A stretch of DNA of 64,000 nucleotides from Chitinophagaceae bacterium (GCA_004028765.1 SAIX01000107.1:62001-126000), one strand, 5' to 3'. Positions 43,777-53,705 are shown, numbered from the stretch's first letter. Notes: generated by a model not told the origin, from the sequence alone. Numbers and translations are program-made.

Positions 43777-46167
43777 ATGAATTTTTCCAGTGCGAAAAAA
43801 TATCTCCTTTTGGTATCCCTCCTTTTTAAGGTTATTGTATCGTCTCAGTTATCTGCTCAAACAAACAACCCAGAAAAAATATATATCCACACAGACAGGA
43901 ATACTTACCGATCCGGTGAAACCATTTTTTTCAAAGCTTATATCTATTCCAGGTTCAGTCCCGATGATATAGCAACCGTGATGGAAATGGATCTCGTGGC
44001 AAAGGAAAAAACGGTGCTCCCGGTACATAAATACATTGTAGGGAAGGGTATTGCTTACGGCGCTGTTACCATACCCGACAGTTTACCAGGTGGTGCTTAT
44101 TACCTGCGGGCATGGCTTGTACGAAACAATAAGCAAGAACCTTCAGGGGCTGTTTATAGGCCTTTGTATTTGTATAGCCCATCAGCAGGATCAGCGGAAC
44201 ATGGGAAAAGCAATGAAACAAGAGATACTGCAACCGCGATTGAATTTTATCCTGGCTCAGTGGGTTTGATTCGCGGGGTTCCCAATACGGTGTTTTATAA
44301 AATAGACCCAGGCACAACAAAACCGTTGAAACATTACCGGGTTGTATCTGGAAATAATGAACCTATAGCAGTGATTGAACCTGTTTGGAAAGGTATTGGA
44401 AATTTTGTATTCCAGCCGAACGATACAGGTATATACAAAATAACTGATGGGGGGACTGCTGTTGGCAATGCAGACATTCCGTTACCTGCATTTTCAGATC
44501 AAGCTGTTTCGATTGATTGTGCAGACAATGGCAAATCGATAATGTTTACAGTTTATAAACCCAGATCCCTGCAAACCGCCGACAGCTTACGCGTGATTGG
44601 GATCATGGATGGCATTTTGATATTCGAGAAAAAAATACCTGACAATAAAACTGTTTTCTCCGCCAATATTCCCACTGACGAATTACCAGCTGCTGTGATG
44701 GATATAGCTGTTTTGAAGGGTAAAAACGAGTTACTGGGTTATCGCTCAGTTTTTGTAAATGCCAACGGTTCTTTTCCCTCTGTAGAACTTACTATGGATA
44801 GCCTGCATACCGGAGATACATTGCAAAATGTATTTACACTGCAGTTCAAAGATACCACAGCGGCAAATTGTTCGGTTTCGGTGATCGATGCGGAAAAAGA
44901 TATTATTGTTGATGATGGAGGAATTATCCCGGCATTGCTTCTGCCCGGCGTACAAATGGAAAGGGAGCCTGATTTTTCTTTGATCCCAACTGTAAATATC
45001 ACAACCAGGATGAACCTGCTTGCAGGAACTGATCCATTTACCCGAAAACGGATACAGTCATTTCTGCAAAACCAGTCTCCTGAAACCAATGAACCCGATA
45101 GCGGGTATCTGCATGTTTCAGGGAAGATACTGGATAAGAAAACAGGAAAACCAATCCAAAAGGGCACGATAAAATTTATCCTGTATAATCAACCAGTTGG
45201 TACCGATATCGCCGAAACAACTATCAAACCGGGCGGGATATTTCAACTGGACCACATTGTTTATGAAGGGGAAACAAAATTGTCTTATGAGGTTGATGGA
45301 CAGGAAAAAAATGACTTGTTGATCATCTTCGATTCGACACAACAAAAGGTAGTAACTGATAAAACTTTTGCATCACCCTTGTTGTTCAGGCTGGCAGAAC
45401 GTGCTACAGCTTTGCAAAAAAATTTTCCTGTAAAAAAAATAGCAACAGATACAGTTAAAAATTTTGGGACAAGCACACTTAAAGAAGTGGTTGTGACAAA
45501 AAAAATCGGGAGGCCAGTTGACCTGGTGAATGAAAAATACGCTACTGGTATATTCAGTAATAACATTGCTTCCAAAATTGTGGATCTTGTTAACGATCCA
45601 CCCACACACAATGCAGGTAATATCTTCGATTACCTGATGGGTAGGATCAATGGATTGATGATAGGAAGAAAAGGTGCGAACAATTATGAATTATCCACTA
45701 CACGCGGGTACACCATGACGGGCGGATTGGCAAAAATCAGGGTGTACCTGAATGAACATGAAACCACCATCGATGATATTGCGGGTGTGCCCCTGGTGGA
45801 TGTGGCGCTTGTAAAATATTTTCCACCGGGTAATGGCCAGCTGCCAGGTATCGGTCTTGCCGGCATCCTTGCTATCTATACAAGGAAACTTGATGATGCG
45901 CTGGTTAATAAAACGGTAGCTCAGCCAGGGTTTACTTCTGCATTTAGGTTTCGGGGATTCGAACCCTTTACCGCATTTGACCCAGCTGGAAAAAACGATC
46001 AAACAAAACCCGTTTTGTACTGGAATCCCGATGTCTTTTTTGATCGTGCAACCCCTTCTTTTACATTTCGGTTTGCAGGTAATGGGTCAGCCCGGAAATA
46101 TTATCTTAAAGTGGAAGGGTTTACAGTCGACGGTAAACTTATTCATTTCGAAAAACTGATACAGTAG
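43777..46167 (+). CDS. Secreted MG2-domain protein with TonB-plug-like region
   Basis: A 796-residue protein with signal peptide (YLLLVSLLFKVIVSSQLSAQ). It opens with a macroglobulin MG2-like beta domain (EKIYIHTDRNTYRSGETIFFKAYIY, in part), as found in Bacteroidota surface proteins. A middle beta region and a carboxypeptidase-like repeat (about 445-520) follow. Residues about 565-710 resemble a TonB receptor plug (TLKEVVVTKKIG, then FDYLMGRINGLMI), but no barrel follows. Such proteins may act in outer-membrane export or peptidase-inhibitor-like functions; the true role is unknown. Confidence 0.7.
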   Translation: MNFSSAKKYLLLVSLLFKVIVSSQLSAQTNNPEKIYIHTDRNTYRSGETIFFKAYIYSRFSPDDIATVMEMDLVAKEKTVLPVHKYIVGKGIAYGAVTIPDSLPGGAYYLRAWLVRNNKQEPSGAVYRPLYLYSPSAGSAEHGKSNETRDTATAIEFYPGSVGLIRGVPNTVFYKIDPGTTKPLKHYRVVSGNNEPIAVIEPVWKGIGNFVFQPNDTGIYKITDGGTAVGNADIPLPAFSDQAVSIDCADNGKSIMFTVYKPRSLQTADSLRVIGIMDGILIFEKKIPDNKTVFSANIPTDELPAAVMDIAVLKGKNELLGYRSVFVNANGSFPSVELTMDSLHTGDTLQNVFTLQFKDTTAANCSVSVIDAEKDIIVDDGGIIPALLLPGVQMEREPDFSLIPTVNITTRMNLLAGTDPFTRKRIQSFLQNQSPETNEPDSGYLHVSGKILDKKTGKPIQKGTIKFILYNQPVGTDIAETTIKPGGIFQLDHIVYEGETKLSYEVDGQEKNDLLIIFDSTQQKVVTDKTFASPLLFRLAERATALQKNFPVKKIATDTVKNFGTSTLKEVVVTKKIGRPVDLVNEKYATGIFSNNIASKIVDLVNDPPTHNAGNIFDYLMGRINGLMIGRKGANNYELSTTRGYTMTGGLAKIRVYLNEHETTIDDIAGVPLVDVALVKYFPPGNGQLPGIGLAGILAIYTRKLDDALVNKTVAQPGFTSAFRFRGFEPFTAFDPAGKNDQTKPVLYWNPDVFFDRATPSFTFRFAGNGSARKYYLKVEGFTVDGKLIHFEKLIQ

Positions 46168-46172
46168 TTTTT

Positions 46173-47078
46173 TCAGGGCTGTATCAGCGTGAAACAGTCT
46201 TTCAGGATCTTCACCTCAAATTCTTCCGCGGTTTCCCTGGGTTCGCCATCCACATGCAAGGGGGCATGCTTCAGGTTTCGTATGGTGAGCGAGGGCGTTT
46301 GAAAATAGAGAATATTTTTCTGCGTCATATCCTCCACCAGCTGCTGCAGTTTGTTATTACCGCGTACCTGCTGCAGAACGGCAAAGGGTAAACGGGCTTT
46401 GTGCATTTTCTGCACGACCACGATATCGAGCAAACCATCATTCAAACTGGCTTCCGGTGCAATCGTGAAATTATTACCGAACTGGTTGCTGTTGGCGATA
46501 CTGATAAAAAAAGCATCGCTGAAAAAAGAAAAATTATCGAGGATGATCTCGAACTGGTAAGGATGCGCTTTAAAATAATTGACGATGCTTTGCTGTGTAT
46601 ACGTGATCAAACCTCTTGAAGCTTTCGTGGCAAACTGATGTGCCACCTGTGCATCAAACCCCACCCCACTTAACATACAGGAATACTGGTTGTTGATCGT
46701 AAACGCATCTGTTTTTTTTGCATTGCCGGTAAAGATCAACGCCAGCGATTGCTGTGGCTTCATGGGGATACCGGCCGCTCTTGCCAAACCATTGCCCGAA
46801 CCAACCGGAATGATGCCGAAGTTTACAGGTTCTTCATACAGCGATCCGGTTACCTGGTTCACCGTACCATCACCTCCTACCATAACAATATCTGTGATTT
46901 TTTCACGCTGTATCCTGTCGCGTAGCCAGTCGTAATCGCCTTTAACATTGGTATGTTCAATACTGAAAGCGATACCCTGTGCCGCCGTTTCTCTTTCGAT
47001 CAGTTTCCTGACGCCCTCTTTTTTAGATGTACCGGATATAGGGTTGATCAGGTAAATAATTTTTCTTTCGCTCATCAC
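46173..47078 (-). CDS. Diacylglycerol kinase family lipid kinase (DagK/YegS-like)
   Basis: A 301-residue soluble kinase. The nucleotide-binding motif VGGDGTVNQV and the following GIIPVGSGNGLARAAGIP are the signature of the DAGK catalytic domain. The C-terminal beta domain includes SLNDGLLDIVVV and LHVDGEP. It phosphorylates diacylglycerol or a related lipid, feeding phospholipid recycling. It ends five bases from the convergent MG2/plug gene and lies downstream of fabH on the same strand, 47 bases apart, suggesting a shared lipid-metabolism unit (inference). Confidence 0.92.
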   Translation of the reverse strand: MMSERKIIYLINPISGTSKKEGVRKLIERETAAQGIAFSIEHTNVKGDYDWLRDRIQREKITDIVMVGGDGTVNQVTGSLYEEPVNFGIIPVGSGNGLARAAGIPMKPQQSLALIFTGNAKKTDAFTINNQYSCMLSGVGFDAQVAHQFATKASRGLITYTQQSIVNYFKAHPYQFEIILDNFSFFSDAFFISIANSNQFGNNFTIAPEASLNDGLLDIVVVQKMHKARLPFAVLQQVRGNNKLQQLVEDMTQKNILYFQTPSLTIRNLKHAPLHVDGEPRETAEEFEVKILKDCFTLIQP

Positions 47079-47125
47079 GTTTGTCTTTGTATCCCGGTTG
47101 AAAAATCAATAGCAATCTTTGTGCT

Positions 47126-48181
47126 CTACCATTTCAGCAATGCACTGGCCCAGGTAAAGCCACTCCCGAATGCTGCAAGGCAAACCAGGCCGCCTTCTTT
47201 TACTTTGCCTTTTTCCCAGGCTTCGCACAAAGCTATGGGAACAGAAGCTGCGGTGGTGTTACCGTAATGTTGAATATTGTTGTACACCTGCTCATCCCTT
47301 AGTTTTAATTTTTGCTGCACAAACTGGCTGATGCGTAAATTGGCCTGGTGCGGTATCAGCAGGTTGATATCGGTAGCCTGGTATCCATTGGCCTGCAACG
47401 CTTCCATGATCACTTCCGGGAATTTTACCACCGCTTTTTTAAAGACCGATTGCCCATCCATAAAAGGAAAGTTCTGTGCGTTATCGATCATGGTATGGCT
47501 CATAAACATTTCACCGATCTCGGCTTCATCAAAATCCGCATAGTTCTGTGCACCCCAGTGGTTGGCATGGGTGCCGGGATTGTACATCGCGAGTATTTCA
47601 GCAGATGCCCCATCACTGTGTAAATGCGTACTCAGGATGCCCTGGTTTTCCTTTTCAGTGGGTTGCAAAACCACCGCACCGGCCCCGTCTCCGAATATCA
47701 CTGAAATATTTCTGCCCCTTGTGCTGAAGTCGAGTCCAAAGGAATGTTTTTCGCTACCCACCACCAATATGTTTTTATACATTCCGCTGCGTATAAACTG
47801 ATCGGCAACACTAATCGCGTACAAAAAACCACTGCACTGGTTACGTACATCCAATGCACCCACTTCTTTCATCTGCATGGCGCGTTGCAGCAAAACCCCG
47901 CATCCCGGAAAATAATAATCGGGCGATAAAGTAGCGAATACAATAAAGTCAATATCCTGCGGGGTAATGCCGGCCCTTTCTATCGCGATCTTTGCCGCTT
48001 CCACGCCCATAGTGGTGGTGGTTTCTTCCGTTCGATGTGCATAATGCCTTTCGAGGATACCGGTTCTTTCCTGTATCCATTCATCAGAAGTATCCATGTA
48101 TTTGGTAAGGTCTTGGTTGGTTACCCGGTTGGCAGGAATGAATTTACCGATACCGGCTATCTTGCTGCGGGGCATAGGCAA
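47126..48181 (-). CDS. 3-oxoacyl-ACP synthase III (FabH-type)
   Basis: A 351-residue thiolase-fold enzyme. The catalytic triad is visible as Cys in VRNQCSGFLYAI, His in LIPHQANLRI and Asn in QHYGNTTAASVP. The N-terminal motifs AGIGKFIPANRVTN and DEWIQERTGILERHY are typical. FabH starts fatty acid chains by condensing acyl-CoA with malonyl-ACP. This version is slightly longer than the E. coli enzyme and not in a fab operon, so a second paralogue or an arylpolyene/other chain-starting role cannot be excluded. Confidence 0.9.
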   Translation of the reverse strand: MPMPRSKIAGIGKFIPANRVTNQDLTKYMDTSDEWIQERTGILERHYAHRTEETTTTMGVEAAKIAIERAGITPQDIDFIVFATLSPDYYFPGCGVLLQRAMQMKEVGALDVRNQCSGFLYAISVADQFIRSGMYKNILVVGSEKHSFGLDFSTRGRNISVIFGDGAGAVVLQPTEKENQGILSTHLHSDGASAEILAMYNPGTHANHWGAQNYADFDEAEIGEMFMSHTMIDNAQNFPFMDGQSVFKKAVVKFPEVIMEALQANGYQATDINLLIPHQANLRISQFVQQKLKLRDEQVYNNIQHYGNTTAASVPIALCEAWEKGKVKEGGLVCLAAFGSGFTWASALLKW

Positions 48182-48209
48182 TCGTTTTGTTTGAGTGGGG
48201 GTGAAGATA

Positions 48210-48422
48210 GGAAAGTTACAAGTTCCTGGTTTATTGGGTTATTGGTTTCTTGGTTGAATAGTCGCTTAGTTTATTGTGTTGCTTGTTTCTTGGTTTATTT
48301 GTTTTTGGTTTAATAGTTATTTAGTCTCTTACAAATAAGACTCTGGCAATAATTTTTAAAAACAATCATACAATACCAACAAACGAGTAAACCAATAAAC
48401 CTATAAACCAACCAATAAACCT
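48210..48422. repeat. Gene-less region of GGTTTATTGG / CCAATAAACC words forming an inverted repeat
   Basis: The left part repeats GGTTTATTGG-like words, the right part (48370-48422) the complement CCAATAAACC, with a non-repetitive centre. The same words form the element at 58741-58868. No gene is present in this spacer between fabH and the S33 hydrolase gene. Confidence 0.6.
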
Positions 48423-48423
48423 T

Positions 48424-49437
48424 CTATTCCTCCTGCCGCTGCTCCAGTACCGGTTTTATATGCATCACTTCTTTCAGGAACAAAGCGGTTTCTTTTTCCA
48501 CACTCAGGATATCTTTCGATTGTATCGGCGAAGCCAGTACATGGTTGCCTGCATTGGGAATGGCCACCATCCGCTCCTGTTCAACCGGTGTACCCAGTGA
48601 TGCCATCATATCTTTGATGGCTGAAACTTTTACCACGGGGTCCTGGTTTTGTTCATCTTTATAATAATACAGCGTAAGCACCGGTTGTTTTATTTTTTCG
48701 AAAGTACTGCTGCGCATGGTGGTTTCAACCAGTTCTTCTAACTGCACAACTGCTTCGAGGCGGTATTGCTGGTTCCAGTATTTGCCATATTCCGGGGGTT
48801 TATTCTGTATGATATTGTATTTTGATTTTTTTACAATTCTCGCGATCTGTAAACCCCAGGGATCATTCAATAACCATGCATTCGGGTCTTTAATGGCAAC
48901 ATTGGGTGAATAAAGAACCAGTCCCGCAATATCCGGATAAGCTGCTGCCAATTGTAAGGCCAGTGTACCACCGGTGGATGTTCCCATCAGGATGACTTTT
49001 TTCCCGATTTTTTTGCCGATCGCATATGCCTGTTTCGCGGTTTCCCATAAACCGGTTGCCGTTAAGCTGTATAAAGCGTCGGTTGTGTCAACACCATGTG
49101 CATCAAGTCTTGCGAGGTATAAATTAGCCCCGAACTGCCTCGCGATATTGCGGTGCACAGGGTTGCCTTCTTCCTGGCTGGCGCTGAAACCATGCAGGTA
49201 AACGATGGCATATTCGGTAGGGGTATGTGCCGTATCAGCCCATACGATACGGGCTTCATTATCCGGTTTCAGTTTGTGTTTCGATTCCTGTTCTTTTACA
49301 AAACTGTCTAACGCAGAACCCGACGAAGGCAGTACCGGTAGCGACAACGAATATTCGGGCGAAGCCGGATGCGGCCCCAATAAATAAACAATGAACAGTG
49401 TAAGCAATACCGCAAAAAGAATTTTCAGGAAACGCAT
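48424..49437 (-). CDS. Membrane-anchored alpha/beta hydrolase (serine aminopeptidase S33 type)
   Basis: A 337-residue protein with one N-terminal hydrophobic helix (about 4-22, LKILFAVLLTLFIVYLLG), so it is either exported or anchored. The hydrolase domain has VYLHGFSASQEEG near the oxyanion strand, nucleophile Ser in GTSTGGTLAL, an Asp in the NQDPVVKVS region, and His in NAGNHVLASP. It is similar to carboxylesterases and monoglyceride lipases. The substrate cannot be inferred. It is a single gene, divergent from the acyltransferase gene. Confidence 0.85.
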   Translation of the reverse strand: MRFLKILFAVLLTLFIVYLLGPHPASPEYSLSLPVLPSSGSALDSFVKEQESKHKLKPDNEARIVWADTAHTPTEYAIVYLHGFSASQEEGNPVHRNIARQFGANLYLARLDAHGVDTTDALYSLTATGLWETAKQAYAIGKKIGKKVILMGTSTGGTLALQLAAAYPDIAGLVLYSPNVAIKDPNAWLLNDPWGLQIARIVKKSKYNIIQNKPPEYGKYWNQQYRLEAVVQLEELVETTMRSSTFEKIKQPVLTLYYYKDEQNQDPVVKVSAIKDMMASLGTPVEQERMVAIPNAGNHVLASPIQSKDILSVEKETALFLKEVMHIKPVLEQRQEE

Positions 49438-49540
49438 ACCCTTTTTTCTTTTAAATCTACAGAATTAATTCCGGTATCTGTCTGCCGCTGATGTAAACAG
49501 CAGGATAAAAAACGTATATTGTTTCCTTCAAAAAGCTGCC

Positions 49541-50662
49541 ATGCAACAATCATCCCAACGTTTTCCTGCACTGGATGTTTTCCGCGGACTCACGATCTGC
49601 CTCATGATCATCGTAAACACACCGGGAGATGGTTCGGTTACATTTGCACCCCTGCATCATGCCCAGTGGCATGGGTTTACACCCACTGATCTCGTGTTCC
49701 CGTCATTTCTTTTCGCTGTAGGTAATGCCATGAGTTTTGTGATGCGCAAATGGGCGGATCAATCAACAGCAAATGTGCTGGGTAAAATATTCAAAAGAAC
49801 CCTGCTCATTTTTTTATTGGGCTACCTGATGTATTGGTTCCCTTTTTTCACGCAGGAAAATGGTCATTGGGTACTTTCCCCGATCTCGCATACCAGGATA
49901 TTGGGTGTATTGCAGCGTATCGCGCTTTGTTACTGTTTTGCTTCGATGATGGTATATTTCCTGAAAACAAGGACGGTGGTGTTTCTCAGTATCGTATTTC
50001 TTTTGTTGTATTGGATCTTGTGTTTCTGGTTTGGCGATCCTGCGGAACCCTTAAGCCTTTTAGGCAATGCTGGTCTCAAACTGGATCTGTGGTTGATGGG
50101 TGAAAACCATTTGTACCATGGTGAAGGCGTTGCTTTTGACCCCGAAGGTTTATTGAGTACGCTTCCTGCCATCGTAAATGTTGTGGCTGGTTACCTGGTT
50201 GGAAAATTTGTACAGGAAAAAGGGAAAACATACGAAGGCCTTACCAAACTCGTATTAGCAGGCTTTCTGCTTGTAGTGATCGCTTATTTCTGGAATTTTA
50301 TTTTCCCGATCAATAAAAAATTATGGACAAGTTCCTTCGTGTTGCATACAGTAGGGCTGGATTGCATGATACTCGGCGCTGTGATCTACCTGGTGGATAT
50401 GCAGCAGAAAACAAAATATGCCTGGTTTTTTGAAACAGTGGGCAAAAACCCGCTGGCGGTTTACCTGCTGTCAGAATTACTGGTAACTGTTTTTTACATG
50501 ATCAATATCGGTGACACGAACCTGTTTAACTGGATATACCGTACTATTTTCAGCCATGCCGGCGATTACTGGGGTTCCCTGTTTTTTGCGGTTGCGTATA
50601 TGCTGCTTTGCTGGTCGGTGGGGTACTGGATGGATAAGAAAAAGATCTACCTGCGGGTGTAA
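49541..50662 (+). CDS. Heparan-alpha-glucosaminide N-acetyltransferase-like membrane protein (DUF5009/NagX type)
   Basis: A 373-residue polytopic protein with about ten helices. The start RFPALDVFRGLTICLMIIVN (residues 7-26) followed by HHAQWHGFTPTDLVFPSFLF is the hallmark of this family. HGSNAT-like proteins transfer an acetyl group across the membrane to an amino sugar. In Bacteroidota they are often part of GlcNAc or glycan use loci, but no such genes are adjacent here. The ending with a WMDKKKIYLRV motif is typical. Confidence 0.9.
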   Translation: MQQSSQRFPALDVFRGLTICLMIIVNTPGDGSVTFAPLHHAQWHGFTPTDLVFPSFLFAVGNAMSFVMRKWADQSTANVLGKIFKRTLLIFLLGYLMYWFPFFTQENGHWVLSPISHTRILGVLQRIALCYCFASMMVYFLKTRTVVFLSIVFLLLYWILCFWFGDPAEPLSLLGNAGLKLDLWLMGENHLYHGEGVAFDPEGLLSTLPAIVNVVAGYLVGKFVQEKGKTYEGLTKLVLAGFLLVVIAYFWNFIFPINKKLWTSSFVLHTVGLDCMILGAVIYLVDMQQKTKYAWFFETVGKNPLAVYLLSELLVTVFYMINIGDTNLFNWIYRTIFSHAGDYWGSLFFAVAYMLLCWSVGYWMDKKKIYLRV

Positions 50663-50755
50663 ACTGATCGTACTGATCCCCGTCATTGTTTTCATTCGCT
50701 GGCTATCAATCCATTAGCTTTCATTTTGTGCTTTCTGTTAAGTTTCCGGCAAGGC

Positions 50756-50786
50756 TTTGCCCTCCGGGCGTAAACCCGTACCTTTG
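50756..50786 (+). promoter_or_regulatory. typA promoter, TTTG-N19-TACCTTTG
   Basis: TTTG at 50756-50759, a 19-base spacer, and TACCTTTG at 50779-50786 match the Bacteroidota housekeeping consensus exactly. The predicted start of transcription is near 50793, about 11 bases before the ATG at 50804. Confidence 0.7.
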
Positions 50787-50803
50787 CAGCCTTAAAATTG
50801 AAC

Positions 50804-52618
50804 ATGGAAATCAGAAATATAGCCATTATTGCACACGTTGACCATGGTAAGACCACGCTGGTTGACAGGATCCTGCAAACCACCAAAGTGTTTCGGGAAA
50901 ACCAGGATACCGGAGAACTCATCATGGACAGTAACGATCTCGAAAGAGAACGTGGCATCACCATCTTCAGTAAGAACGCTGCGGTAACCTACAATGATGT
51001 TAAGATTAATGTGATTGATACACCCGGCCACAGTGATTTCGGGGGTGAAGTGGAACGTGTACTGAAAATGGCCGATGGGGTGATTTTGCTGGTGGATGCT
51101 TTTGAAGGCCCGATGCCGCAAACCCGTTTTGTATTACAGAAAGCTTTACAACTGAACCTGCACCCGATTGTGGTGATCAACAAAGTGGATAAACCCAACT
51201 GCCGCCCGGATGAAGTGCATGATGCGGTATTCGAACTTTTCTTTAACCTTGATGCTACGGAAGAGCAACTGAATTTCCCCACTTATTATGGCAGCGGAAA
51301 GAATGGCTGGTTTAACGACAGTCTTACCCCCACCGATAATATCCTTCCTTTGATGGATGGTATTCTCAAACATGTACCACCACCACAGGCAAACGAAGGA
51401 ACGCTGCAGATGCAGATCACTTCACTGGATTATTCTTCTTTCCTTGGCCGTATTGCCGTGGGAAAAGTTACACGCGGCACCATCAAAGAAAACCAGTCGA
51501 TCGCATTGGTGCAGGCTGATGGCAGTATTAAACGCAACCGGGTAAAAGAACTGTATGTATTTGAAGGCATGGGCAAACGCCGCGTTACCGAAGTGGTGGC
51601 AGGCGATCTTTGTGCGGTTGTTGGGTTGGAAGATTTTAATATCGGCGATACCATTGCCGATGCAGAAAACCCGGAAGCATTACCCGTGATCAGCGTGGAT
51701 GAGCCAACGATGAGCATGACCTTCAGCATTAACAACTCACCGTTTTTTGGTAAGGATGGGAAATTTGTTACATCCCGCCACCTGCGTGACCGTTTGATGA
51801 AGGAAACCGAAAAGAACCTGGCACTGCGTGTGGAAGATACCGACAGTGCGGATAGCTTCCTGGTGTATGGAAGAGGGATCCTGCATTTGGGTATCCTTGT
51901 TGAAACCATGCGCCGCGAAGGATATGAGCTTACTGTGGGTAACCCGCAGGTGCTGGTGAAAACGATCAACGGAAAAAAATGTGAACCATACGAAAACCTG
52001 GTAGTGGATGTGCCGGCTGAATACAGCGGTAAAGTGATCGATCTTGTTACACAGAAAAAAGGAGAGATGCAGGTGATGGAAAGCAAGGGAGAAATGCAGC
52101 ACCTCGAATTTGAGATCCCTTCACGCGGACTGATCGGTTTGCGTTCGCAGATGTTGACGAATACGGCAGGTGAAGCTGTGATGGCGCACCGCTTTATTGA
52201 TTATAAACCCTGGAAAGGCCCGATCCCGGGAAGAAATAACGGGGTATTAATTTCTAAATTCCAGGGAACCACTACGGCTTATTCGATTGATAAGTTGCAG
52301 GACCGCGGAAGTTTCTTTGTGGACCCGGGAGAAGAAGTGTATGTTGGGCAGATCATCGCAGAACATATCAAACCCGGCGACCTGAATGTAAACGCTGTGG
52401 AGATGAAGAAACTCACCAACCACCGCGCCAGCGGAAGTGATGATGCAGTCCGCATTACACCCAAACTTTTGTTTACACTTGAGGAATGTATGGAGTATAT
52501 CCAGCACGATGAATGTATCGAAGTAACACCGAAGAATATCCGTATGCGCAAAGTGATCCTGAACGAAGAGGAGAGGAAAAAAGCATCCAAGAGCCTTCAA
52601 AGTGAAGCGGTAGGATAA
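50804..52618 (+). CDS. typA: Translational GTPase TypA/BipA
   Basis: A 604-residue GTPase starting MEIRNIAIIAHVDHG; a TTG two codons upstream is less likely. Nucleotide motifs are HVDHGKTT (G1), the switch region with RGITIFSKN, DTPGHSDFGGEV (G3) and NKVDK (G4). Domain II, the EF-G-like domains III and V, and the TypA-specific C-terminal domain (about 480-600) follow, ending with a basic KVILNEEERKKASK segment. TypA binds the ribosome near the EF-G site and acts in ribosome assembly and stress adaptation. It is a single gene with a strong promoter. Confidence 0.96.
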   Translation: MEIRNIAIIAHVDHGKTTLVDRILQTTKVFRENQDTGELIMDSNDLERERGITIFSKNAAVTYNDVKINVIDTPGHSDFGGEVERVLKMADGVILLVDAFEGPMPQTRFVLQKALQLNLHPIVVINKVDKPNCRPDEVHDAVFELFFNLDATEEQLNFPTYYGSGKNGWFNDSLTPTDNILPLMDGILKHVPPPQANEGTLQMQITSLDYSSFLGRIAVGKVTRGTIKENQSIALVQADGSIKRNRVKELYVFEGMGKRRVTEVVAGDLCAVVGLEDFNIGDTIADAENPEALPVISVDEPTMSMTFSINNSPFFGKDGKFVTSRHLRDRLMKETEKNLALRVEDTDSADSFLVYGRGILHLGILVETMRREGYELTVGNPQVLVKTINGKKCEPYENLVVDVPAEYSGKVIDLVTQKKGEMQVMESKGEMQHLEFEIPSRGLIGLRSQMLTNTAGEAVMAHRFIDYKPWKGPIPGRNNGVLISKFQGTTTAYSIDKLQDRGSFFVDPGEEVYVGQIIAEHIKPGDLNVNAVEMKKLTNHRASGSDDAVRITPKLLFTLEECMEYIQHDECIEVTPKNIRMRKVILNEEERKKASKSLQSEAVG

Positions 52619-52823
52619 TAAAAACCGTTTGAAATAACAGAGCCATCCTGTGAATAGCAGGGTGGCTTTTTGTTTTGTGCGAGAGGAACAATGGAATATT
52701 GAATGTTGAAGCGACCAGAGCAGCGGAATGGGTGAGTGTGAGTGGTGAGTTGTCAGTGGTGAGCCTTTTTCTCCTCGAATCATCAATCATGAATCGTCAA
52801 TACTGCTTTTTCTTCTGCAAAAA

Positions 52824-52857
52824 AAGGGGCCACTCTTTAAAGAATGGCCCTTTTAAA
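52824..52857 (-). terminator. Hairpin after the secreted 138-residue protein gene
   Basis: A stem of GGGCCA/TGGCCC type with imperfect inner pairs around TTTAAAGA and A/T runs on both sides. It is similar in layout to the terminators in the 17-kb array. Confidence 0.6.
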
Positions 52858-52873
52858 ATGTGCGGGATGGTAA

Positions 52874-53290
52874 TTAGCTTTTGCTAACCACTACATCTTC
52901 CACCACTTCGGTTTTGATGCTTACATCAAATTTTTGTTTGAAAGCTTCTTTACCACCGTCGATCACGAAAGTGAGTTTGCTTACTTCAGATTTAGGCAGT
53001 TTGAAGGTTTTGTCAAATTGCTTGTCTGAATAAACGCCTTTGTACAAAGCTTCTCCGTTTTCATCGAGAACGGTGAGGTAAAAAGCATTACCGTTGGGGT
53101 TGCTGTATTTTACGTTGAAAGATAACTGGTTGAATTTATCAACACCGGTATATTTCACTTCTACTTTGTTATCAGCAGATACAGCGGTACCAGCAGCGGC
53201 ATTTGCATGTACGGAAAGAAACAGCGCAGCAGCGAGTAAACTTCCGGCAAAAAACCTTTTTGCAATGGTTGTAATGGATGTTGTTTTCAT
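52874..53290 (-). CDS. Secreted 138-residue beta-rich protein of unknown function
   Basis: Signal peptide (RFFAGSLLAAALFLSVHANA) followed by a single small beta-sandwich-like domain with alternating Val/Lys strands (VEVKYTGVDKFNQLSFNVKY, FYLTVLDENGEALYKGVY). No cysteines and no catalytic motif. Short exported proteins of this type are common in Chitinophagaceae. I do not recognise a named family with certainty. It has its own terminator and, from the predicted promoter near 53485, an unusually long leader of about 185 bases. Confidence 0.7.
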   Translation of the reverse strand: MKTTSITTIAKRFFAGSLLAAALFLSVHANAAAGTAVSADNKVEVKYTGVDKFNQLSFNVKYSNPNGNAFYLTVLDENGEALYKGVYSDKQFDKTFKLPKSEVSKLTFVIDGGKEAFKQKFDVSIKTEVVEDVVVSKS

Positions 53291-53480
53291 AATTGTACTT
53301 TTTCTGTTTTAGTTAATGAATAGCGATACACATGGGCATACAATTGCCCCTTGGCTCACAAAAGAATTTTACATGGTTAAAAGCAATCAGAAGGTTTACA
53401 CGGGCTGCCTGAATGGCGTGGCGCCTGGATACAGGCTGCCGGGATGTACATCAAACCCTTTGGTATACCAATTAATACTG

Positions 53481-53488
53481 CAAAGATA
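53481..53488 (-). promoter_or_regulatory. -7 box (TATCTTTG) on the minus strand for the secreted protein gene
   Basis: An exact TAnnTTTG match read on the minus strand. Transcription would start near 53474, leaving about 185 bases before the ATG. The leader contains small hairpins such as GGGCA/TGCCC. No gene was seen in 53291-53705. Confidence 0.4.
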
Positions 53489-53705
53489 AAAAGGTAACCC
53501 TTTGCGTACTGTTAACACGATGTTACCGGTTTGATGAACAAACGTTTGTTTTTAAAATGAGGTGTAGGATGTGTTTTATCCGGATTGATTTATCCTGTTA
53601 CGATCACCATTCGAAAAGCTGCCATGAAAAGATATTGTACAAGTGTGCGACGCAACAATTGTTGCCATGAAAATAAACAGCCGGGAAAAAAATAACCAGG
53701 ATGTT

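Noticed and set aside
51430-52086. 218-codon frame on the minus strand
   Set aside because: Fully inside typA, on the opposite strand, with no family features.
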